Part shown: positions 1-9,326 of the stretch, in pieces
Numbering within the stretch: the stretch's first letter is position 1
Layout: each line of letters opens with the position of its first letter
Assembly: GCA_040400875.1 (NCBI GenBank)
Contig: JBBAPK010000018.1
Coordinates: 1-48,521 of the forward strand
From: PBB1 sp040400875
Lineage (GTDB): Bacteria; Pseudomonadota; Gammaproteobacteria; Burkholderiales; Burkholderiaceae_C
Direction of reading: 5' to 3'
Length of the DNA stretch: 48,521 nt
Program-made: the position numbers and the translations under genes
The notes under the pieces: generated by a model
The model's input: the letters and a program-made list of their open reading frames with translations, nothing else
Databases searched by the model: none
What the model was told of the DNA's origin: nothing

Positions 1-2
1 TG

Positions 3-1619
3 AAGGAATACGGCGACACCATCAAGTCCGAGGACGCCAAACTGCGCGCGGGCTTGAGCCCGGCCTCGCTCGACAAGCCCTTTCTCGACTTCCGGCGCTG
101 GCCGTTGGCCGGGGCCACGGCGCCCGAAAAACACCTGCTGCGCATCCGCATCAAGGGCAAGTACCCGCAGTGGAACTACTGGATGGCGATGACCTTTTTG
201 TCGCCGCTGCCCTGGGAGGCCGACGCGTTCTACGCGCAGCCGGGCATGGCGTTTCATGGCCTGTCGCTCGACCGCTGGCCGGTGGGCACGGGCCCGTACA
301 TGATGGCCGAGTACGTGCAGGACCGCCGCCTGGTCATGAAGCGCAACCCCAATTACCGCGGCGAGCCCTATCCGTGCGAAGGCATGCCAGGCGACAAGGA
401 AGCCGGCTTGCTCGACGACTGCGGCAAGACCATGCCCTTCATCGACTCGCTGGTGTCGACCATCGAAAAAGAAGGCGTGCCGCTGCGCGCCAAGTTCCGT
501 CAGGGCTACTACGACATTCCACGCATCGAGCGGTTTGACGACGGCATGGAATTCCTGGTCGAGATGGACGACTCGCCCGACGTGCGCCGCGACTACATCG
601 CGCGTGGTTTTCAGCTGCCCAAGTTCGCCGACGTCAGCGTGAACTACCTGGGCTTCAACATGCTCGACCCCACCGTCGGGCGCGCGGCCACGCCCGAGCA
701 GCAGATGCGCAACCGCAAGCTGCGCCAGGCCATCTCGATTGCCGTCGACTGGGAGGAGTACAGCCGCATCTTCCCCAAGAACGCGGGCGAGGTCGCGATG
801 AGCCCGCTGCCTGCAGGCTTGTTCGGCTCGCGTCACGGCCAGCCCGAAGGCCTCAACCCGGTCACCCACACGCTGCAATCGGGCAAGCCGCAGCGCCGCT
901 CGATTGCCGAAGCCAAGCAGCTGATGGTCGAAGCCGGCTACCCCGATGGCCGCGATCTGGGCAGTGGCCGTCCGCTGCTGCTGAACTACGACGTGTCCAG
1001 CGCGCCTACGCCCGAGTCGCGTTCGCAGATCGACTGGATGGTCAAGCAGTTCGCCAAGATCGATGTGCAGCTTGAAGTGCGCGCCTCAGACAACAACCAG
1101 TTTCAGGAAAAGGTGCGCCAGGGCAAGCATCAGATCTACTCGGCTGGCTGGCTGGCCGATTACCCCGACGCCGAGAACTTCATGTTCTTGCTGTACGGGC
1201 CGAATGCGAAATCGACCTCTGACGGCGAGAACACCTCGAACTACGCCGACGACGAGTACGACAGCCTGTTTGCCCGATTGAAGGACGTGGAAGACGGCCC
1301 TGACAAGCAAGCGCTGATCGACAAGATGACCGCCATCGCCCAGCGAGATGCGCCGTGGTCATTCGGCTATTTCCCGTATTCGTCGGGGGCGTTCCAGTCG
1401 TGGGTGCACAACGCCAAGCCGGCCGTGCTGGTACGCGACATGGCGCGTTACTACCGCATCGATTCGGCCACGCGGGTGGCACGGCAGGCCGAGTGGAACC
1501 GGCCGATCTGGTGGCCGCTGCTGCTGGGGTTTGGCGCGGTGGGTGGCGTGGTGTGGCTGGCGGTGCGCAGCTTGCGTCGGCGCGAGCGCATCGACGCGCA
1601 CGGGCGGGTGATTCCATGA
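3..1619 (+). CDS. ABC transporter substrate-binding protein, family 5 (oligopeptide type), 5'-truncated
   Basis: The reading frame is open from base 3, so the gene begins upstream of the window; 538 residues are visible. The sequence has the look of the SBP_bac_5 family (OppA/DppA/YejA-like periplasmic receptors): GTGPYMMAEY, KRNPNYRG and the C-lobe stretch ending SAGWLADYPDAENF are typical. Unusually, it ends in a hydrophobic helix (WWPLLLGFGAVGGVVWLAV, about 1504-1560) followed by a basic RSLRRRER tail, so the receptor is probably anchored in the inner membrane with its lobe in the periplasm instead of floating free. It lies 13 bp before the first permease, so it is the receptor of this importer. 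The substrate cannot be read from sequence; peptides or peptide-like compounds are the family default. Confidence 0.9.
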   Translation, partial: KEYGDTIKSEDAKLRAGLSPASLDKPFLDFRRWPLAGATAPEKHLLRIRIKGKYPQWNYWMAMTFLSPLPWEADAFYAQPGMAFHGLSLDRWPVGTGPYMMAEYVQDRRLVMKRNPNYRGEPYPCEGMPGDKEAGLLDDCGKTMPFIDSLVSTIEKEGVPLRAKFRQGYYDIPRIERFDDGMEFLVEMDDSPDVRRDYIARGFQLPKFADVSVNYLGFNMLDPTVGRAATPEQQMRNRKLRQAISIAVDWEEYSRIFPKNAGEVAMSPLPAGLFGSRHGQPEGLNPVTHTLQSGKPQRRSIAEAKQLMVEAGYPDGRDLGSGRPLLLNYDVSSAPTPESRSQIDWMVKQFAKIDVQLEVRASDNNQFQEKVRQGKHQIYSAGWLADYPDAENFMFLLYGPNAKSTSDGENTSNYADDEYDSLFARLKDVEDGPDKQALIDKMTAIAQRDAPWSFGYFPYSSGAFQSWVHNAKPAVLVRDMARYYRIDSATRVARQAEWNRPIWWPLLLGFGAVGGVVWLAVRSLRRRERIDAHGRVIP

Positions 1620-1632
1620 GGCGGACCACACC

Positions 1633-2585
1633 ATGCTGAGCACCATCGTGCGGCGTCTGGGCTATGGCGTGCTGATCCTCATCGGCGTCAACCTGGCAAC
1701 CTTCTTCCTGTTTTTCACCGTCAACACGCCGGACGACATGGCGCGGCTGAACATCGGCGGCAAGCGCGTGACGCAAGCGCAGATCGTCAAGTGGAAGGCC
1801 GAGCGCGGCTACGACAAGCCGCTGTACGTCAACGAAGCGCGCGAGGGCAGCGAGCGCTACACCGACACCATCTTCTGGGACCGCTCGGTGTCGCTGTTCA
1901 CACTCAACTTCGGGCGCTCCGACTCGGAAAGCGCGGGCGACATCGGCTACCAGGTGCGCGAGCGCATGGCGGTCAGCCTGCAGCTCGCGCTGCCGCTGTT
2001 CATCTTGCAGGTGATCGCGAGCACCGCGTTCGCGCTGCTGCTGGTGATGTTCAGACACACCCGCTTTGACGCCTGGGGCGTGGTGCTGTGCGTGGTGATG
2101 CTGTCGATCTCGAGCCTGTTCTACATCATCGTCGGGCAGTACTTTTTCTCGCGCGTGCTGGGTCTGGCGCCGATTTCCGGCTACGCGAGCGGGCTCGACG
2201 CGGTGAAGTTTCTGGTGCTGCCGATTGCGCTGTCGCTGCTCGCGCGGCTGGGCGGCGAAGCGCGGCTGTATCGCGCGATGTTCCTGGAAGAAATGGGCCG
2301 CGACTATGTGCGCACCGCCCGCGCCAAGGGCCTGGGCGAGCCGCGCGTGCTGTTCGGCCACGTGATGCGCAACGCGCTGATCCCCATCGTGACGAGTGCT
2401 GGCGGCTACCTGCCGTACGTGTTTCTGGGCAGCCTGGTGTTCGAGAGCTTCTTCGGGCTGCCGGGGCTCGGCGCCTATGTGATCGACGCCATCTCGAACC
2501 AGGACTTTGCGGTGGTTCGCACGATGGTGTTTCTGGGCTCGCTGCTTTATGTGCTGAGCTACATCGCGATCGACATCGCCTACAC
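1633..2585 (+). CDS. ABC transporter permease, OppB/DppB/YejB type, 3' end lost in the assembly gap
   Basis: About 317 residues are readable before the frame enters the N run. The N-terminus has the OppB pattern: a first membrane helix (VLILIGVNLATFFLFF) and a long periplasmic segment before the next helices. The cytoplasmic coupling loop YVRTARAKGLGEPRVLFGHV (EAA-like) contacts the ATPase. The final helix (LYVLSYIAIDIAY) is the usual last helix of the family, so only some 10-20 residues should be missing. It forms the translocation channel with the OppC-type permease on the far side of the gap. ATG at 1633 follows the receptor stop by 13 bp. Confidence 0.9.
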
Positions 2586-2685
2586 NNNNNNNNNNNNNNN
2601 NNNNNNNNNNNNNNNNNNNNNNNNNNNNNNNNNNNNNNNNNNNNNNNNNNNNNNNNNNNNNNNNNNNNNNNNNNNNNNNNNNNNN
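2586..2685. other. Assembly gap of 100 N
   Basis: Exactly 100 consecutive N, the conventional scaffold placeholder, so its true size is unknown. It hides the 3' end of the OppB-type permease and the start of the OppC-type permease. The two genes on either side are in different frames and both are open into the gap, as expected for two adjacent genes. Confidence 0.98.
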
Positions 2686-2686
2686 G

Positions 2687-3898
2687 GCGGTGGCCTACGA
2701 CACGCGCACGCAATCGGTGCTTGATGCGCTGCTGGTTGGCCTGATCGAATCGCGCGAGGCGACCTATTCGCGACCGCTGGCGTATCAAAGCTTCACCTTG
2801 CAGTCGCTGAGCATCGATGGCGAGATGCGCCGCGCGCCGCCGCGCCTGCTCCATGCCGGCGTGCACCTGAAGGATCCGGCCGCCGAATGGACCGCCGACA
2901 TCACCCAGCGCGTGGTGCTGGGCTTGCTGATGGGTGCGCTGGCCGGCGCGCTGTTGTGGGCGGCCGTGGTGTTCGCTTTGGCGCGACGTCACAAGTTGAG
3001 CTGGCGCGAGGCGGCCGCACAGGTGTGGCGCGACGAGACCGTGCTGCGCTGGCGCGCCGGCTTGTTCACGCTGTTCGCGCTGTGCCTGCTGGCCGGCCCC
3101 GCAGCGATGCTGATGAACGACTACCACCTGCTGGGCACCGACCGCACCGGCAACGATGTGTTCTATCAGGCGCTCAAGAGCATCCGCACCGCCTTCGTGA
3201 TCGGCACGCTGGCCACGCTGGCCACGCTGCCGCTGGCGATGGCGCTGGGCTTGATGGCCGGCTACTTCAAGGGCTGGGTCGACGAGGCGATCCAGTACTT
3301 CTACACGGTGCTGTCGTCGGTGCCCAATGTGCTGCTGATCGCCGCGTGCGTGCTGATGGTTCAGGTCTACCTCGACAAGCACCCCGAACTGTTCGAGACC
3401 GGCGCCGAACGAGCCGACCTGAAGCTGTTCTTGCTGTGCGCCATCCTCGGGCTGACCGGCTGGGCGGGGCTGTGCCGGCTGCTGCGCGCCGAGGCGCTCA
3501 AGCTGCGCGAGCTCGAGTTCGTGCAGGCGGCGGTGGCCTTTGGCGTGGGGCCGTGGCGCATCATCTGGCGCCACCTCGTGCCCAACGTGATGCACCTGGT
3601 GCTGATCACCACGGTGCTCGAGTTCTCGGGGCTGATCCTCTACGAGGCGGTGCTGTCGTACGTGGGCGTGGGCGTCGATCCGTCGATGAACAGCTTTGGC
3701 GGCATGATCAATCTGGCGCGCAGCGAGATGAGCCGCGACCCAGTGGTGTGGTGGTCGTTTGCGGCGGCGTTCGGCTTCATGGTCACGCTGGTGCTGGCGG
3801 CCAATTTCTTTGCCGATGGCGTGCGCGATGCGTTCGACCCGCGCGCCCGGGTGTTCCGTGCCCGCCGCCCGGCAGCCGCAGCCGCGAGCGTGGACTGA
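2687..3898 (+). CDS. ABC transporter permease, OppC/DppC/YejE type, 5' end lost in the assembly gap
   Basis: The frame is open out of the gap; a GTG at 2690 is not a credible start because the family's first membrane helix would then be missing. About 403 residues are visible. An extra domain of roughly 85 residues with no helix comes first, then helices near 2906-2970 and 3058-3115, followed by the standard OppC core: HLLGTDRTGNDVF, several membrane spans and the coupling loop FVQAAVAFGVGPWRIIWRHL. It ends with the usual short cytoplasmic tail (VRDAFDPRARVF). Ordinary OppC proteins are about 300 residues, so this one has a large N-terminal extension. It pairs with the OppB-type permease and with the double ATPase 7 bp downstream. 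Confidence 0.88.
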   Translation, partial: AVAYDTRTQSVLDALLVGLIESREATYSRPLAYQSFTLQSLSIDGEMRRAPPRLLHAGVHLKDPAAEWTADITQRVVLGLLMGALAGALLWAAVVFALARRHKLSWREAAAQVWRDETVLRWRAGLFTLFALCLLAGPAAMLMNDYHLLGTDRTGNDVFYQALKSIRTAFVIGTLATLATLPLAMALGLMAGYFKGWVDEAIQYFYTVLSSVPNVLLIAACVLMVQVYLDKHPELFETGAERADLKLFLLCAILGLTGWAGLCRLLRAEALKLRELEFVQAAVAFGVGPWRIIWRHLVPNVMHLVLITTVLEFSGLILYEAVLSYVGVGVDPSMNSFGGMINLARSEMSRDPVVWWSFAAAFGFMVTLVLAANFFADGVRDAFDPRARVFRARRPAAAAASVD

Positions 3899-3905
3899 AA
3901 TCGAC

Positions 3906-5768
3906 ATGCTGAAGATCGACAAACTCGAAGTGGTGTTTGACACCGACGCGGGTCTGGTGCGCGCGATCGACGGCCTGTCGCTGGCCATTGAGCGCGGCGA
4001 GACCTTCGCGCTGGTGGGCGAGTCGGGTTGCGGCAAGAGCATGACGGCACTGGCCTTGATGCGCTTGCTGCCCGACGCCGGCCGCGTGAGCGCCGGGCGC
4101 ATCGACATCGATGGGAACGACACGCTGGCGCTGCCCGAGTCGGCCATGCGCCGTTTGCGCGGCGGCAAGGTGGGCATGATCTTTCAGGAGCCGGCCACCA
4201 GCCTGAACCCGGTGATGCGCATCGGCGCGCAGATCGTCGAGGCCATCGAGGCGCACACCCCACTTCGCGGTGCGCGCGCCCGCGCCAAGGCCATCGAGTG
4301 GCTGGGCAGGGTGGGCATCCCCGAGCCCGAGCGGCGCGTCGACGACTACCCGTTTCGCCTGAGTGGCGGTCAGAAGCAGCGGGTGATGATCGCCATCGCG
4401 CTGGCCGCCGAGCCCGACTTTCTGGTGGCCGACGAGCCGACCACCGCGCTCGATGTGGCGATCCAGGCGCAGATCCTCGATTTGCTCAAAGACCTGCAGC
4501 GCGAGCAGGGCATGGGCATGCTGCTGATCACCCACGATCTGGCGGTGGTCTCGGGCATGGCGCAGCGCGTGGCGCTGATGTACGCGGGGCAAATCGTCGA
4601 GGTGGCCTCGGCCGCCGAATTCTTTGCCGAGCCCGCACACCCCTACGCACGGCTGCTGCTGCAGTCGCTGCCCACCTATGAAAAGCGCGGTCTGCCGCTG
4701 GCTGCGATCACCGGCACCGTGCCTTCGATGGCGCAGCGCTTTACAGGCTGCCGCTTCGCGCCGCGCTGCGACCGCGCGTTCGATCGCTGCCGCGCTGAGG
4801 CGCCCACGCTGTTGCCTCTGGCCGCTGATGGCGGCGGTGCGCTGCGCGAGGTGCGTTGCTGGTTGCACGTGCCGTCCACCGGCGCGGTTGTCGATGCGGC
4901 GGTGCCGCAGCAGTCGGCGTCGCTCGCTGCATCGCCGGCCAGCCCGCGCGAGGTGCGAGCCGACCAGGACACGCTGCTGCTCGATGTGCAGTCGCTGAGC
5001 GTCAAGTTCCCCGTTCGCAGCGGTTTGTTGCAGCGCGTGAAAGCACATTCGGTGGCGGTGTCCGATGTGTCCATCAGCATCCCGCGCGGCAGCACGCTGG
5101 CGCTGGTGGGCGAGTCGGGCTGCGGCAAGACCACGCTGGGCAAGGCCATCGTGCAGTTGCTGCGCGGCACGGCGGTGATTGAAGGCAGCGCGATGCTTGA
5201 TGGCCGCGATCTTTTCAAGCTGCAAGGCGAGCCGCTGCGGCTGGCCCGGCGCTCGGTGCAGATGATTTTTCAGGATCCGTATGCGTCGCTCAATCCGCGC
5301 ATGCGGGTGTACGACGTGCTGGAAGAAGGGTTGCTCACGCTGCGCCCCGAACTCGATGCCCCAGCGCGTCGAGTGCGGCTCGAAGCACTGATCGAGCGCG
5401 TGGGTCTGCGTGCCGATGCGCTGCAGCGTCACCCGCATGAGTTTTCGGGTGGGCAGCGCCAGCGCATCGCGATTGCGCGCGCGCTGGCGGTCGAGCCCCG
5501 GCTGATCGTGTGCGACGAGCCGACCTCGGCGCTCGATGTGTCGGTGCAGGCGCAAATCCTCAACCTGCTGCTCGAGCTGCAGTCCGAGCTGGGGCTGTCG
5601 TATCTGTTCATCACCCACCACCTCGGCGTGGTGTCCTACATCGCCGACCGCGTGGCCGTGATGCACCGCGGTCGCATCGTCGAGTCGGCCGCGACCGGCG
5701 AACTGCTGGCCCATCCCCAAGAGCGCTACACCCGTGATCTGCTGGCAGCGGTGCCGCAACTGATGTAA
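3906..5768 (+). CDS. Fused double ATPase of an oligopeptide-type ABC importer (DppD-DppF / YejF / GsiA type)
   Basis: 620 residues with two complete ABC ATPase modules in one chain, which powers the importer from the cytoplasmic side. Module 1: Walker A GESGCGKS (38-45), signature LSGGQKQR (152-159), Walker B FLVADEP, and the oligopeptide-family C-terminal Cys motif (CRFAPRCDRAFDRC). Module 2: Walker A GESGCGKT (402-409), signature FSGGQRQR (513-520), Walker B LIVCDEP. A spacer rich in Ala and Ser joins them. ATG at 3906, 7 bp after the permease stop, was preferred to earlier in-frame codons because MLKIDKLEVVF is the normal start of the fold. With the receptor and both permeases the layout is like yejABEF, but nothing shows the same substrate. 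Confidence 0.93.
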   Translation: MLKIDKLEVVFDTDAGLVRAIDGLSLAIERGETFALVGESGCGKSMTALALMRLLPDAGRVSAGRIDIDGNDTLALPESAMRRLRGGKVGMIFQEPATSLNPVMRIGAQIVEAIEAHTPLRGARARAKAIEWLGRVGIPEPERRVDDYPFRLSGGQKQRVMIAIALAAEPDFLVADEPTTALDVAIQAQILDLLKDLQREQGMGMLLITHDLAVVSGMAQRVALMYAGQIVEVASAAEFFAEPAHPYARLLLQSLPTYEKRGLPLAAITGTVPSMAQRFTGCRFAPRCDRAFDRCRAEAPTLLPLAADGGGALREVRCWLHVPSTGAVVDAAVPQQSASLAASPASPREVRADQDTLLLDVQSLSVKFPVRSGLLQRVKAHSVAVSDVSISIPRGSTLALVGESGCGKTTLGKAIVQLLRGTAVIEGSAMLDGRDLFKLQGEPLRLARRSVQMIFQDPYASLNPRMRVYDVLEEGLLTLRPELDAPARRVRLEALIERVGLRADALQRHPHEFSGGQRQRIAIARALAVEPRLIVCDEPTSALDVSVQAQILNLLLELQSELGLSYLFITHHLGVVSYIADRVAVMHRGRIVESAATGELLAHPQERYTRDLLAAVPQLM

Positions 5769-5786
5769 GCGAACCCCAACCGACCC

Positions 5787-5792
5787 AGGAGG
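5787..5792 (+). promoter_or_regulatory. Strong ribosome binding site of the TonB-dependent receptor
   Basis: A perfect AGGAGG lies 4 bases before the ATG at 5797, in the 28-bp gap after the ATPase stop. It fixes the receptor start and suggests high translation within a transcript shared with the ABC genes. No promoter or Fur-like palindrome is visible in the gap. Confidence 0.75.
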
Positions 5793-5796
5793 CGCC

Positions 5797-8559
5797 ATGT
5801 CCAGATCGTTTCACTTCTCCGTGGCGCGCCCCTGGGGTGGGGTTTTGATCGGTGTGGCCGCGTGCTGGCCGGCATGGGCACAGCAAACGCTCGAGCGCGT
5901 CGAGATCACCGGCTCGTCGGTGCGCCGCATCGACGCCGAGTCGGCACTGCCGGTGCAGATCATCCGGCGTGAGGCGATCGAGCGCAGCGGCTACACCTCC
6001 ACCGTCGATCTGGTGAGAAACCTGCCGGCCGTGATGGGTGGCACCGGCGAGTCGACCGCGGTGGGGCTGGAGAGCTTCGGCTTTGCCGGTGCTTCCATCC
6101 ACAACGTGGGTGAGACGCGCACGCTGGTGCTGCTCAACGGCCGGCGTATGTCGGCCTTCGGCGGCCAGTCGCTCACCGGGTCCAACAACGCCATCGACCT
6201 CAACAGCATCCCGATTGCCGCCATTGAGCGCATCGAGCTGCTCACCGATGGCGCCTCGGCGCTGTACGGCTCGGATGCGATTGCCGGCGTGATCAACTTC
6301 ATCACCCGCCGCAGCGGCACACAAGGCGAGGCGAGCGCGGGGGTGTCGTTTCCGCGGGGCGGTGCGCGCGAGAGCCACGTCAGCGTGACCAAGGGGTTTG
6401 GCGAGCCTGACGACTACAGCGTGGTGATCTCGGCCAGTGCCGATCGGCGCACCTCGCTGGCGGCCACCGAGCGCAAGTTCGCGCGCAGCGGGCAGTTCTA
6501 TTTCACCGAAGGTGGGCAAAAGTATCGATTTCAGACCGCCTCGTACCGCAGCATTCCGGCCAACGTCTACGACGAAGCCGGCAACGCCTACAACCCCTAT
6601 TTGCAGGCCAACGGCAGTTGCCCCGCGAGCCACTTTGTCGACGGCACGGCGTGCACCTACGACTACGCGAGCACCGTCGAGATCTACCCCGAGCGGCAGC
6701 GCCAAGGCCTCACGCTCTCGTTCGACCGCCAGCTCGATGGCCACGCGAAGTTGTTTGGCGATGTGGTCTTCTCGCGCAGCCGATCGGTCTCGACCATTTC
6801 ACAAACGCCGAGCGAACTGGTGATCGCGCCGGGTTCGCCGTACTTCGCGCAAGCCGTGGCCGCCGGCGGCTACAGCAACATCGATCCCGCGCTGGGTGAT
6901 CTGGGTGTGCTGGCCAGCTACCGCTTCACCGACCTGGGCCAGCGCAGCAACGGCGACCGCGCCGAGGCACTGCACACGGTGCTGGGCGTCGAAGGCACCC
7001 TTGCAGCGTGGGACTACAACGTGGCCTACACCCACTCGCAAAGCGTGGTGCGCGGCAACCTTGACGCTGGCTATGGCTACAACAGCCGGGTGCTCAACGC
7101 GCTCAACACGGTGGTCAACCCGTTCGCGCTGCCGGGGCAGCAAACGCCTGCGGCGCAAGCGGCCATTGCCGGTGCCGAGTACAGCGGCTACTGGAACGGC
7201 GGCAAGTCGACGCTTGATGGTCTGGAAGCGCGCGTCAGCACCGAGCTGATGCCGCTGGCGCACGGCCCGTTGCAACTGGGCAGCGGCGTGAGCGCGTTCA
7301 ACGAGCACTACAACTACCAGCCCAGCGACCTGGCGCAAGGTCTGGGCGGCGACAGCCTTTTCGGTGCTGACGCCAATGAAGTGCCGCTGGACGCATCACG
7401 GCAGATCTACGGTGCCTTCATCGAGCTGGTGGCGCCGATTGCCAAGGGCTTCGAGCTCACCGCCGGGCTGCGACATGACCACTATTCGGACTTTGGTGGT
7501 ACCACCAACGCCAAGCTGTCGGGCCGCTGGCAGCCCCAGCCTGGCGTGCTGGTGCGCGGCTCGGTGGGCACCGGCTACAAGGCGCCGTCGGTGTTTCAGG
7601 TGAAGGCGCAGCGCCAGAACTATGGCGTCAGCGGCGGCAGCATCGATTGCGCTGCGCCGGATGCGAGCGGTGTCACGCTCGATCAGGTGGCCAGCTCATT
7701 GGGTGCGCAGTGCTTCAACGGGCAGCTCAATGTGATCGCCTCGGGCAACGCCGATCTGAAGCCCGAGCGCTCGACGCAGGCCACGCTCGGTGTGCGGCTC
7801 GAGCCGACGGCGCAGTTTTCCTTCGGTGCCGATTGGTGGACGGTGGGCGTCCGCGATGCCATCGGCCAGATCGACCAGAACGCCGTCCTCGGCGACTACA
7901 CCCGCTACGCCAGCAGCTTTACCACCACGGTGAGTTCGGCCACCGGGCAGACGCTGCTCGCGCTGTATCAACCCAATGTGAACCAGGGCAAGGAGTGGCG
8001 CACCGGCATCGACTTCGATGTGACCGGGCGCACCCGCGTGGCCGCTGGTGTGCAACTGTCATCGCAACTCAATGCCACCTGGATGCTGCGCGACAGCTAT
8101 CAGACCATCGAGGACGGCGCGTATTCATCGAGCCTGGGGCGCGTGGGCGACAACGGCGCGGTCACCTTCCGCTGGCAGGCGCGCTGGGTCAACACGCTGG
8201 CCATGGGCGCGTGGCAGCACACCGTGGCGTTGAACTACAAGTCGGGCTATCAGGACTTTGACGTGGCGGCCGCCGGGCTGGCCGACATCAACATCGTCAA
8301 TGCCGATGGCTCGATCGGCGACGCCGTGGACTCGCTGCAGCGCAGCGTGATCGACTACGTCAGCGTCGACTGGCAAAGCCGCTGGCAGTTGCTGGGCAGC
8401 TTTGATCTGAACATCGGCGTGCTCAACGTCTTTGACACCGACCCGCCGCGCTCGATCGCTGTGGGGGGCGCCAATCAGGGCTTTCAGGTGGGCTACGACG
8501 ACCGCTACTACGACCCGCGCGGGCGCACCTTCTACGTCAATCTGATCTATCGCTTCTGA
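5797..8559 (+). CDS. TonB-dependent outer-membrane receptor
   Basis: 920 residues. A signal peptide (helix 14-27, cleavage likely after WAQ) is followed by a probable TonB box region (LERVEITGS, 32-40), the plug domain (about 45-175, including LPVQIIRREAIERSG and TDGASALYGSDAIAGVINF) and a 22-stranded barrel ending in the aromatic YRF that outer-membrane insertion needs. The plug style is that of receptors often annotated as iron-complex receptors, but also of many with organic substrates. Placement between a peptide-type ABC importer and tonB-exbB-exbD-exbD suggests that it imports the same compound across the outer membrane; the substrate is not determined. Confidence 0.94.
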   Translation: MSRSFHFSVARPWGGVLIGVAACWPAWAQQTLERVEITGSSVRRIDAESALPVQIIRREAIERSGYTSTVDLVRNLPAVMGGTGESTAVGLESFGFAGASIHNVGETRTLVLLNGRRMSAFGGQSLTGSNNAIDLNSIPIAAIERIELLTDGASALYGSDAIAGVINFITRRSGTQGEASAGVSFPRGGARESHVSVTKGFGEPDDYSVVISASADRRTSLAATERKFARSGQFYFTEGGQKYRFQTASYRSIPANVYDEAGNAYNPYLQANGSCPASHFVDGTACTYDYASTVEIYPERQRQGLTLSFDRQLDGHAKLFGDVVFSRSRSVSTISQTPSELVIAPGSPYFAQAVAAGGYSNIDPALGDLGVLASYRFTDLGQRSNGDRAEALHTVLGVEGTLAAWDYNVAYTHSQSVVRGNLDAGYGYNSRVLNALNTVVNPFALPGQQTPAAQAAIAGAEYSGYWNGGKSTLDGLEARVSTELMPLAHGPLQLGSGVSAFNEHYNYQPSDLAQGLGGDSLFGADANEVPLDASRQIYGAFIELVAPIAKGFELTAGLRHDHYSDFGGTTNAKLSGRWQPQPGVLVRGSVGTGYKAPSVFQVKAQRQNYGVSGGSIDCAAPDASGVTLDQVASSLGAQCFNGQLNVIASGNADLKPERSTQATLGVRLEPTAQFSFGADWWTVGVRDAIGQIDQNAVLGDYTRYASSFTTTVSSATGQTLLALYQPNVNQGKEWRTGIDFDVTGRTRVAAGVQLSSQLNATWMLRDSYQTIEDGAYSSSLGRVGDNGAVTFRWQARWVNTLAMGAWQHTVALNYKSGYQDFDVAAAGLADINIVNADGSIGDAVDSLQRSVIDYVSVDWQSRWQLLGSFDLNIGVLNVFDTDPPRSIAVGGANQGFQVGYDDRYYDPRGRTFYVNLIYRF

Positions 8560-8614
8560 GCCGCACCGCTTTTTGTTAGCCTCTTTGGCTTGGTGACCCA
8601 CGGGCTTGGATTGG

Positions 8615-9304
8615 ATGGATTTTTCAACGGGGCAAGATCACACGCGCCGCCGCTGGATGGGTCTGTCGGTGGTGCTGCTGTTTCACCTGCTGCTCGGCTG
8701 GGCGCTGGTGACGGGCCTGGCGCGCAAGGTGGTCCAAGAAGTGGGCGTTCTGGTCGAGACCCGTCTCATCGAAGAGGTCAAGCCGCCCGAGCCACCGCCC
8801 AAGCCGCCACCGCCCCAGCCCGAACCCCTCAAGGCCAAACGTGTCGAGGCACCGCGTGCCGTCGCTGCAACCCCGAAGAAGTCCGAGACCGCGCCACCGC
8901 TGCCGTCGCCCGCGAGGCCAGCCGCCACACCCACGGCGCAGGTGGCGCCAGCGGATACTGCGCCCGCGGTGGCGGGTGCAACGACTCGAGAGTCGACGCC
9001 AGCCGTCGTCGAAGCACCCAAGCCGGTCGGGCCGGTGGCCGCTGGCATCGCCTGCAGCCGCACGCCGCCGCCGCTGGCGCCCAGCGTGTCGACCGAGGTG
9101 CGCGGCAGCGTCTTTGTGATTGGCACCGTCAGGGCAGGGCGGGTGGTGCAGGTGGAGGTGGAGCGCAACACGCTCAAGGGCGTGTCCGACCGGCGCGTGT
9201 TGCGCGCCTTCGTGCAGTCCATCGAGACGACGATGAAAGAAGGCTATGTGTGCGCCGGTGATGACCTGCAGATCCGACAGGAGTTCTACTTTGATATTCG
9301 ATGA
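8615..9304 (+). CDS. tonB: TonB energy-transducing protein
   Basis: 229 residues in the classic TonB order: a short cytoplasmic basic N-terminus, one membrane helix (about 15-35, with His24, probably the counterpart of the conserved TonB helix histidine), a proline-rich periplasm-spanning stretch (PPEPPPKPPPPQPEP and later Pro/Ala repeats, about 55-130) and a folded C-terminal domain (about 140-229) that touches the receptor's TonB box. ATG at 8615 was chosen over TTG at 8606, three codons upstream. It sits 55 bp after the receptor and ahead of exbB, so it is probably dedicated to that receptor. Confidence 0.9.
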   Translation: MDFSTGQDHTRRRWMGLSVVLLFHLLLGWALVTGLARKVVQEVGVLVETRLIEEVKPPEPPPKPPPPQPEPLKAKRVEAPRAVAATPKKSETAPPLPSPARPAATPTAQVAPADTAPAVAGATTRESTPAVVEAPKPVGPVAAGIACSRTPPPLAPSVSTEVRGSVFVIGTVRAGRVVQVEVERNTLKGVSDRRVLRAFVQSIETTMKEGYVCAGDDLQIRQEFYFDIR

Positions 9305-9326
9305 CCTCAGCCAGACCTGGAGCCCC

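Noticed and set aside
2126..5798. Long minus-strand frames opposite the permease and double ATPase
   Set aside because: One runs straight through the N gap, and all read as Arg/Gln/His-rich shadows of the conserved ABC genes.
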